Source: Microvelia longipes (taxonomy: Eukaryota > Arthropoda > Insecta > Hemiptera > Veliidae). Taken from it: 64,000 nt of DNA. Positions 31,379-43,300 of this stretch are shown here, one piece after another. Below the pieces are notes generated by a model. The model was not told the origin of the DNA. It ran no database searches and was given only the letters and a program-made list of their open reading frames with translations. The translations under genes and the position numbers were made by a program. The stretch covers positions 35,913,752-35,977,751 of the forward strand of contig JACMZG010001908.1 of NCBI GenBank assembly GCA_018340805.1, in the 5' to 3' direction. Numbering within the stretch: the stretch's first letter is position 1; each line of letters starts with the position of its first letter.

Positions 31379-34300
31379 CTAAAAATAATAAAATATAAAT
31401 GATCTAATAATTTGAACTACCAAATATAAATATCTTGACAAATTTGCAAGTCATAGACAAGGATGAGAACATTTCAAACTACTGCAAAAAATAACTAGTA
31501 CAAGGGGATTTTCAAAGCAAAATCACTATTTTTCTGATTTTTAAAAAATTCTTAACTGTAGTGATTTTAGGATGGTCTGTTGGATAATATCAGTTAACTT
31601 CCTCAAATAGAACTTGATTTTTGTACTAACATACAACAGATACATTTTTTTAAATTATTGGGATCTTTAGTAGCTGAAAATAAAGCATTCGATGAAAATC
31701 ATGTCCAATTTTTGCAACTGCTCAACTCTCTCCTCCTCCTGTAGGTGTTTGGCCAGTAATAGATTATCTTTTTTAAACAGAATAAATACCTTGAGTACAA
31801 GATGTAGATGACATTTATCAGATACAGTGAGAATAGCACAGCCATCATTTGTTTCCTTCGTGCTTTGTGAGACTTCACAACAATATGCCAGTGTTTTTAT
31901 CGTTTCTTCATATTTGTTTAATAACCTAAGTGTTTCTGCATCACCACTCGAGAAATAGGCTGTAATAAAAATTAATAAATTGAAAAGCACAACAGATAAT
32001 CAATTTTAAAAAGTCATATTAAAAAATGGGACTCGTGACACATAGGTATTAAATTAAGCGATACATACAAATTAAAAAATCGGGAACGGGGTACCTCATA
32101 ACTTTTACTGCAACACGTCTTCGCACTCACTTCATTGTCACTCATTGTGAATACATCCATTTCATTCCCAGCAGTCACCTATCCAGGCATTGATCATGCT
32201 CAATGTTGCTTAACTTTTATGATCTAACAAAACTCATAGACAAACTTGTCATATAGAAACAAAACTTGTTGTACTTATTTATTACGTACAACACTTTTAC
32301 CAAATTTCAACTCAATTCAATTATTTTCCAATTATTTAAAAACGTACACAAGTAATTTGATAATAAAATAGTGTTAACTGATAGTTAACTCTATCAGTAT
32401 TAACTAATACTGATAGTGAGATAAAACTTGGCACATTGCATGGCTACACACATGCCATATCTCATTTGATCGCATTAATTTTTCACATTATCACATTGTT
32501 TTTAAAACAATTTTTTTAAAAACACATACACAAGTCATATGATAAAAATTAAACCAAAGTTGATAATGACATTATTGGCATTAACTTGGCTCATATGTTA
32601 GTCTTATACATGGCTACATGCATGCCAAATCTCAATCCGATCACATTTTCTGGCAATTTCGCTGATCATTATTTTGAGTTGATGACATCATAAAAAATAT
32701 TTTCCAGATATCACAACTGCACCTATAGATAGATGTTTGTACAAATTTTCAACTCTCTATCATAAATACACTGGGAACTACGATGATAACAGACACACAT
32801 ACAGACAACTTTGGGAAAACTACTCAGGAAGCCTAAAAACATGATATCCCAGTTTCGGATTTTTTTTTCAAATAATACTTTTTATATATCCCTATGGTAT
32901 AAATGAGGAAAATTAAAAATACATCAATCTCAATAGACTAAATTGACTATATTACCTCTGAGGGATAATATTTAAGATGTAATTGTAATATCTCATACAT
33001 CAAAATAATAAATTCTCAATAAATATGACAAAAAATCAATATTGTCTTTCTTATACAACAATATGCTGCATACTGTAGACAGGCTAATATTTTCAAAGGG
33101 GTGTAAATAATATCTACTATTTAATATCCCTTAACAGAACTTCAGAAATCTTGTTACCATACTATGAGACCACTGTCTGTTAAATAAACATTTAAATAAC
33201 ATCAGTAAAGCTACTAATCCTTGTTGCCAAAAATATGGGGATTGTAAGGATGATAGAGAATCTGTCTTTCACCTGCTTGCAGGGTTTTTTAAATCAATTT
33301 ATTTTGGAATCTTTACAAATAGTATTTTAAAAAGATTAAATTCTCTTAGCTGGAAACACAATGTTAACTTCTGGTTCACGACTGGTGGTGTTATAAACAG
33401 GAGGAATTATGGCTGGCAAAAAGGGCCCAATAACATGGCATATTGAAAGTAAACTCTTAATAGGAAAGTAAAATAATATAATTTGAAAACATCTTTTATT
33501 TTATTTATATTGGGTAACTTTTCATATCTAAAAATAGTTTTACCAGTGCTTCTTATCAGGTTTAATATTTTTTATTAGGTTACCTTATCAAGAGATCATA
33601 ATTTATTTAACTAGGATAAAATCCAGATACTTACCTACAGACTTAGTTTTATTAGGAATATTATAATCAGATCTGGCCGATCTAATACATTTAACTACTT
33701 TCTGGACAAATTCTAATTCTTCTTCTATTTTATTATCAATGAAACAAAACTCAGTCTGAAAATAAAAATAAAACATATTTGCATCCTCATAAAGTATAAA
33801 AAAATCTACTCAAATATTTTTGTTGATTGGTTTGTTCTTTGGATTGGTTTTAATTAAAACACATCACTCTCATAGGGAAAATTGTATGAAAAACCATAAA
33901 ATCAGCTTTATAAGCTAATACTTTATCATTTCAAATCTCTAAAATGAATGTCAGTTAGTGTGACTGATATGTTATGATACGGAACACTTTAAATCATGAT
34001 TACACACAAAATTAACATAAAAATGAAACTCACAGGAGATGGATACGAAGCAATACATATAGATACTGGTGCCGTAGGTAATCTAGGCAGCCTCTGATAT
34101 AATTCTTCTGTAAGGAAAGGCATGAAGGGGCTTAATAATCTTAAACCAACGTCTAGACATAAATACAGAGTATTAAGAGCACTAAAGGCAGCTGCGCTTG
34201 TCTGACCTCCACTCACTATTGGTTTTATACATTCCTACAACAGGATACACAAATAAATTAGTTTTTTAAACATTAGGTTTGTTCAGAACGTTACTCCGTG

Positions 34301-37300
34301 ATAAATTTTCAAGAGCTTGTTGTTCACCAAACTTTTCGTTCAAATTATTATTATTAAGTTAAGAGCTGAGCAGATCAAAAAAGTGTTATACATATATATT
34401 TAATATACCTGCATATTATATATTTATAATATTTTTGTGTTATAATTAAAGAATTGAAAATTTTTTAAATTTTTTAATAACTAATAATATTATTAATTTA
34501 AGATTAATCTTACTAAATAAACATCACAAAGTTCATAAAGCCAGAAGTTATAAATAGCGGATGTAACAGCTTGGAAATCATAGGATTTAAATCCTTTATC
34601 TGCTATCTCTACAGCTCTACATAGTCTGCTGATAATCCACCTATCTACACCATTTTCACCTCCTATACACTGTAACATAAGGAAACGAAATAACAAATAT
34701 TTTGTAACATAATTCTAATTTTAAATGTCCGTTGGGTTATTCATGGTATTTAAGACCACCTAACTAGTGGTAAATGTATATAATTGTTTTTCATTGATAA
34801 ATTCTGTTACAATCTCATTTTTGTTACAATCAATAATTAATCAGCAGTTCAGAGAAAAATTTAAAAAAAAGTTTTCATTTTTACATTATGCAAAGCTAGA
34901 TTGTACCATATGATAAAAAAACATGACAACAAAAAATAAAAACAATCTTAAGAATTAGAACATGTTTTACATAATTTTTTTTTAATGTTTCGAAAAGAAA
35001 AATAAAATGCTTATAACTTATAATGAACTAATATTTACAAAAGTATTTTAATGACTAATTAAACATTATATAACGATATAACTTAATAGACTAGCAACAA
35101 AAAGTTTTGCCACCTTTGTTAAAATAAAATGTAAAAATAAATAAATAATTTAAAAGTCATTTGGGTGGCAGCATTGATAACAGCAACGAGCTTAGCTGTC
35201 ATCAGTTATGCTCCTTTCCATAAATAGAAGTATTGTAAGGATTTTATCAACAAAATCAATTTGTTTAAAAGAACACAAATGTGTCCCATGCGTCACACAT
35301 ATGTCCCATAAAAATTAAATAAAATGTTCATAAAGTGTCACATTAACAAATACACAGACAGAAATAGGTTAATCTAGAATATTACACTTAAAGATTACAA
35401 AAAAGCAAAGTCACCCTAATATCAGAAGAGTTAGTTAAAGCTGAGATGTGTTTAAACCACCTGTAAGTGTTAGGTTGTTTAGTTTCATCTGGATGGTTAG
35501 GTAGAAGAGCGAATGCCTGGAGGTCTGTCAGAGATAGAGTAGCCCCCTCAACATAGCTCTTGTTTCCTAAATCTATTTCTAACTTACCAGAATCACCCAC
35601 TATGTGATTGCTGATTAATTTTGATTTTTCACTCTGAAAAACAAATTATTTATTAAATAATTTAATGGATAATATGCAGTAAAACACTGTTTATGGTGTA
35701 AATATTGATAAGAGGGCTCAAATGAAACTGTCAGTTTATTATTTAAGGAACTATATTCCACCCATACCTAGATATATTCATGTATAGATTAAAACCTTTT
35801 AGAAGTTTTTTTTACTGATAAATAATAAATAAAAACAAATTTATTACACTTAAGTCCTTTATTACTTTTCCTCATTTATACTATAGGTATATAGGAAAAG
35901 TATTGTGATGGAAAAAAATCTGAAACCCGGATGTCAACGGAATTATCCTATTAAGGCCTCCTGAGTGGTTTTCGCAAAGTTGTCTGTCTGTATGTGAGTG
36001 TGTATCTGTTATCATCGTAGCTCCCAGTGTGTTTATGCTAAAGAGTTGAAATTCTGTACGAGAATCAGTCTACCACTGTAGTTGTGCTATTCGGAAAATA
36101 TTATTTTTATGACATCATTAACTTGCAATAATGACTCAGCAAACATTTTAAAACTCATAAAACGCGGAAAAATTATGCGATCTGATTGAAATTTGGCAGG
36201 CATGTAGCTATGTATAAGACTAACATATGTGCAAAATTTCAACTTATTATCAGCACTAGTTTAATTTTTATCAAATGATTTGTATACGTTTTTTAAAAAA
36301 TTGGCAAATAATACTATTAGGTTGAAATTTGGTTCCAGTATACACCTTCACATAATAAATAATTACACAAAGTTTTGTTATAATGCGACAAGTATATCTA
36401 TGGGTCCTGTTGAATTATAAATGTTAAGCAGCATTGAGCACGGTCAGTGCTGTATGGGTGACTGCTGAGAATGAAAGGGATGTATTTACTATCTGAGGAC
36501 GAGCAAAGTGAGTCTGAAGATGTGTTGCAGTATAAATTTGGTGAAAAAAGCTTACTGTTTTTCCATCTGACCTTCATTCGAGCTTATCATTATCTTGTTT
36601 TCCCTTTGTTGTTTTTCCAGTTCACAGACTTCTTGTTCACGTCTATCTTTTCATGCCGACAAATCCAAATCATTGTATATTTTTTCAATTATTCCACTTA
36701 GTGTTTCCCATTCCGTGAATTTAATTGGAATTGAATGTCCAGGTATGGGTAAAATATAGTGCCCTAAATCATAAACTTACTGTCTTACTTGTGCCCTCTA
36801 ATGAATATTATTAATACATGGAAACCTATTGGTTATCCCTTAACCTCTAAAATATAATTATAGACTATTTTTTTGTTTACAGTCATGAAATTATGTAACT
36901 AAGCAAACAAATTTGGTGGTTGGAATTTCTAGAGGATAATTACTTACATACTCTTCTCTCCTTATTCATTAATAAAGCCAAGAAATAATAAACCAATATT
37001 ATTAATCCATATCATAAGCAGACATTTCATTGGTACACTTAACATAATGAATACATAGCTATACCCAGTTGAGTATAAATAACATTATGGCTAAAAATAA
37101 TTAAAAGAGGAAAAACTTTTCTTTGAAAAACTGAATTTCTTTTATCTGCAATTAAAGAAGGAATATTTTTTGTGCAATCTTCAGCAGAAGGAATTATATT
37201 AGTTATTCCCCGACATTTCAAAACTGGTATCTACTATCTACACTCGGTATCCCTTAAAGAATTATTTTAAGCAATAAATAATAACTTGGAATTACCTGGG

Positions 37301-40300
37301 AAAGATTCCTAAAGTCAATGCCACTCAAATATCCTAAACTAAATTTAACAGCATTCCACAATTTATTACAAAAGAATCTGTATCCTTGTACCCTTAAAAT
37401 GTCTAAATTAATATCTCTAGCTGCAACAGAATAACAAAAAATCAAATCAAATGACTTGAAGGGTAAATTAGGAAAAATAAAGCCTGCCTTTTGTTTATAA
37501 TATAGGCCAAATATTTAAAAAAGGGAATTGTGTGTTTATATTTTACAATAGGCTTGAGTAAAATAGCACTATTTAAATCAAGTAAGATTGGTTAAAACTG
37601 AGCTATTTAAGTAACCATAAGTACTAGTAACAATTGGAAAATTAACTCTTATAAACTTTTTAGGAAGTTAAAAAATAAGTAATATTTTGTTATTTGGTGT
37701 GCTTAATCAAATGAAAGGGGTCCTGGACTTATCAACTCATAGCCCAACAAATTACACTAATAAATTGATTCTACAGTGAGGATACCGAATTTTGTTTTAT
37801 TCATATCTGGGGGCGGGTGGACCTTTGACAATATTACTCAAACATAATCATTACCTTATTGCAATTTAAGTTTTAAACAAAAGATAATAAATGTGTAGGA
37901 AAAAGTACCTTGTGTAAGATAAGCGCATAAAGAAAATCTAAGAGCATCCGCTCCACATTCAGGAATACCATTGGGGAAATCCTGCTTCTGTCCTTGCTTA
38001 GCTTTCTCTACCTCCCTGGGGTCCAAGTTACCTCCCTCCAACTGTTTATGTAATTCTTCTAGAGTAATACCCATAATAACATCCATAGGATCAATTACAT
38101 TACCCAGGGATTTACTCATCTTCCTCCCGTGAGCATCTCGAACCATTGGATGTAAGAATACTTCCCTGAAAAGTCATAAATTAGTTCAATTAAATTCATT
38201 CTTAAAAAATAACAGTTACACACATCTAAAGTTAGCTTAATACCTAAATAATTGCATAACAATACACAACTTATTTGAAAAATTCTCCTAATTAGTTAAC
38301 AAGCAAATTAGTGTATTTACTCGTTACAAATTATTATTTGAAAACTTCTCCTAATCGTTATTCAAGCAAATCAGTGTATTTACTTGTAACAAATAATAGG
38401 AATTCAGATTTCAATAAAAACTCTAGCTTTAGAACAAATGACCCTTTAGTCTTTCTTTTTCAGATGCATACTTTTTCATATTTAGCCACCTTTAACCACA
38501 TCTAATTCAAAGAAAATACAGGAATCAGAATTTAAAAAATCTGATAAAAATAATAAGTAACATAAAAATAAATAAGTTATTAAAGTAACAAGAGATAATA
38601 TGTACTTACTTAAATGGTAATTTATTGAGGAGTCTTTGACCAAACCAAACCATACGAGCAACCCAGAAAAATAGAATATCATGACCTGTTTCTAGAAGAG
38701 AACCTGGATAGAAAACTTCCATCTCTGGTGTCTGAAGAAACAATTCAATTAAAACATACACATTAAAGACAGATTTGTTTAACCTTAAGTCTAGCCCAAC
38801 TCAAACATTTTTATTCAATATTTTGTTTTGTATTTATTTATTAAAAAAATAAATACATAAATTAGTAAACACAAAAACATAAAACATAATTGAAAATCAA
38901 TACATTATTCAGAACAATTTTAGCTAGAAAGGCAGATTTAACAAGGATTATTGAAATCTAGTTCCATTTAATCTGATTTTGAATAAATGTTATTCTTGAT
39001 AAGATAGAATTTAAAACATTTTTTCTAACTAATATATAATTTATAGTATAAAACATGATTAGAGTCAGTTGACAGGTTGGGAAAATAATCCAAGGGAGCC
39101 AATGAGGTTAGTCCAGGATGTTAAACCATGCCCACAATGTCTTTATAGAGCTTCTAAACTGAACTTACCTGATCAGGCCAACCAAATATAGAGAAAGGGA
39201 AGAGAGCCGACGAGAACCAGGTATCCAGCACATCCTCGTCCTGGGCTAACTGAACCTTGGAAGCATCAACTTTAAACTTAGCTGCAGCCTTCTCTCTTGC
39301 TTCTGTTTCACTTCTACCACTCACCCAGCTTTCACTATCATCCTTTAAAATTGTAAATTTTAAGAATTCATGCCATGAAATATAAAAAGGAACCTATAAG
39401 ATATCTTTAATACTTAAAAACAATAGATCAAGAAGAGATGATGTACCAAACAAGAGACACACACTTTAAATGTGTTAATTGTTTTAATAATAAATCTATT
39501 ATTAATTTCAAAACATGGCCATGAGTATTTCCACAATGTTTATAATCTCAGTGTTATTAATTTTTAACAATTCACTTTATTTAAATAGGAGGATGGAGAG
39601 ATTTTTGCAGCCTTCAACTCCTGGCATCATCCATTCATTCAAATAAAGCTTATCTATTCTACTGACAAGGCTTTATGTTTTATATTTATTCATCTTCAAA
39701 TTTGGTAAGACTAAACAACAATATCTTTGAAACCATAGTCTTAAACACAATATGTAATATTAAGGAAGTTATTTTGAAGGACCATAACTATCTCACACAA
39801 TAATTATTCTTACTCAGTTAAGATAATAATTATTGATTAATAATTATAACACTCGTTAATTACAAACATTAATCATACTTACAATATTAACACCTGAAAT
39901 AGTAACTTTATAAGCAGGGATCCGATGACCCCACCACAGTTGTCTTGATATACACCAATCCCTAATATTTGACATCCAATAATGCCATGTTTTAATGTGT
40001 ACTTCAGGCTGTATCTTCAGTTCACCACTCTCCACCACTTCCAGAGCTTTCTTAGCCATATCATCACATTTCACATACCTACAGACAAAATACAGCATTA
40101 ACTCAACAAATATTTGTCGTGTTATTCCTCCATAAAAAGGAGATATTTTTGGTTTGAAGTTAAACATTATACAGGGTAGAAAAAAGTTCTTTTAATTTTT
40201 AGACCAAATAAATAAAGGGGAATCACCATAATCTACAGTGAATACTATGGATCGAAGAATCAGCTACCGTCGATACTTGCTGTTGGATACGAATATCCCT

Positions 40301-43300
40301 GGACCGGTTTTGGCATAACGCCATAATCACCAGGCGGGGCAACACTCGAGCTCTCAACTAATAAAGTTATATCAGTGAATAACTTCTAGTCTCAATGAGC
40401 ACGACAAGCCCTCTGAGATATATAGGAGAGGGTTTATATAGGGAATGTGTACTGAGTCAAGGCTGTGACCCAGTTCAAATCCATAGGAATACTATGGATG
40501 CTTTTGGTGTTAATTTCAACATTGATAGAATTTTATTTATATCCATTCAACATACATATAATATGCAGCATTTAAAAAATAAAAACAAATGGTATCATTA
40601 AGTAAGATTAAAAAAGTAATATCAACACCAACAACGTCTTTCCACTAAATTTAAACTTAGTTATTAAAAAAGTATTTAAGTAATGTGATTATCTCAAAAT
40701 CAAAATTGTGGAGTCTCTATCCTATGCTTTAATCATTTCAACCTCATACAACCTATACCTCATGTAAAAATTTGTTGTAGTACAAACATAAAGTCACTAA
40801 CCATTGAGGTTTAATGAGAGGTTCAACGATATCCTTGGATCTGGAACAGATGGGTACAACCATAGGGTTGTCTTGAGTACCTCTGTACAACCCGAGAGAC
40901 TCTAACTCAGTCTGTAGAGCTTTCCTACAGTCAAATCTTTTCATACCTAAAAAATTAATTAAAACCACACAAAAATAAGTAAAAGTGGTGTTTAGAGAGA
41001 ATTTAAATTAAAACTAATTGTTCACAAATTACGTAAAGTAAGAGCATCAAACAAGTGTTGAAACTATTTCAAAGTTAATCATTATAATTCAACATTAGAG
41101 TAAAATGCTGTGAATGTTTAATGCAGTTCCCAATTGATTAACACTACTGACACAATCTTAGAGTATAAAACACTATAAAAAATAAGGGATTTTAGTTCTT
41201 CATACTTGCTAGAAGATGCGCTAGTGTTGGCTTCAAAACGTGTACGCTATTATTCATTTCCTAATTATATTATTTATCTATGATACACAGAATATTTCCA
41301 TCTCTATTTAACTTCAATTTCAAACTTTACAACAAAAAAATATCTACTGAAAGAACAAAAACTAGATTTTAACAAAAATCAAATAAAAATAAAATTTTCA
41401 TTAAAAAAATTGATTAAACTTACCAGTAAATTTACCACAATCACCAATAATAATACCATTGTCGCTTATTATAGTTGGCATGGGAAGATTATGCCTTTTA
41501 CCAACCTCATAATCATTGTAATCATGAGCAGGAGTGATTTTTACAGCACCTGTAAAGCATGAGAGTTTTTGTATTAATTTAAGTAACAAGTTTTCAAATA
41601 TTATAAACTCAATTATGTAACAATTTACAATTAGATTAATACTTCCGATGGAAGAAGCAATAAACCCTTACCAGTTCCAAATTCCATATCAACAAATTCG
41701 TCAGTTACAATTGGTATTTTTCTAGAGCAGAATGGGTGTTTTACAAATTTACCATGAAGATGTTTATACCTGTAGAAAATAAGATTAATTAATACAAATG
41801 CTAGAAATAAACAGGTAATAAATATGACAACAAATTGTTCAGAAGTGAATAGTCCTAAGATATCCAATTTAAGAATACAAATTTTATTAATTCGGTTAAC
41901 TGGGAGCCTTCTCTTATCCAATTATCCACTTCCTTCTTAAATTCATGCACTGCTTTGATTTCTTTTAGAAAAGGAGCAGGTTTTATAAATTACCACAAAT
42001 ATTGTAAATAAAAATAATTTGATTAAACAAAAACAAAGCAGAACCATGAATAAAAATTGCAAAATGTATTTTCATACTATTTATTGTTAACGTAATAATT
42101 TTATGAAATAAAAATTATTATAATTACTATTATTTATTTAAAATTTTCAGGTAATAAGACTGTATTTGATTTATTTCAGTGCTCTTAAGATTAGCATAAA
42201 CTAAAATCTTATCGACACCTGCTGGAGCTTTGATAACACCTAGTAAGCTTTGGTAAGTTGAGAAAGTAAGAGGAAAAAGGGAGTTTATATAAACAGTGTA
42301 AGAAGCACTGTGTGATAAACAAATCAAAAACATATTGTGACCAAAGAAATCAAGTAATTTCATGCCGATGTCAACATAGGCTTTAGTTTTTCTTTTTTTC
42401 AAAGTACTTTAAAAACTTTTAAATAAAACCTCAATTATTTAATTGGTAAATAAAATAATGTAGATATTAAATAGAAGGGTAAAAAAGTAAATCATTGACT
42501 TTGCTATTAAATCCAGTTTGGGTTGATAACCTGCGCTAAATAGCCCAGATGGTTATCTGTAGTAGCCTATGCTAATTTCTATTTTTTTTAAACAACAATA
42601 ATAACACAAACAAACTTTTAGAATCAGAAAACAATTAAATTAATACGACTAAACAAAACACGGTACCTTGCATCACTTGGATGTACAGCGACAGCTGTAT
42701 CCCCAAGCATAGTTTCTAAACGTGTAGTAGCAACTACAATCTCTTCATCACTTCCATCAATTTTGTAAGCAAATGAAACGATTACACCAAATTCTATTTT
42801 AGATTGGTAACCTGGCACAGCAAGTAATGTCCGGCCAGTCAGCTCAGTTTTATCTACCTAAAAGCAAAATATCATAATAGTGTTAAGTAAAGTAACTGAA
42901 AGTCATTCCTACAATACAATTTAAGTTTCCATTTAAAAAACGCTTCACTTTTTCAATTCACAGACAATTTAAGTTATTGTTTGTTAGTGATAAAAGTTAA
43001 CATGAGCGTTAGTGTACAAATGTTCTGTCCACTTAGACAAGTATTTTACTTATAACTGCATGAACTATAGCATCGTCTCCCTTAAATTCATAAAAGGTGT
43101 CCAAAAGCTCATGTCTCATTACCGTGTGGATATGTCCTTGGTGCCATGAAAAATGGACACATGATTTTATTTTTAAAGTAATAAATAGAATAGATGTAAA
43201 AAGGGAAATTACAACTTATTTTAAGCCAGTTAAGGAACCAAAGCATTTAACTCTCATTTTGAAGCAGAGGGATTTATGTGTTTAAAGCCAAGGGAGGTAA

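Noticed and set aside
36471..36701. A small acidic protein
   Set aside because: It begins in the 5S-related repeat and runs into intron sequence of ValRS; no family likeness.
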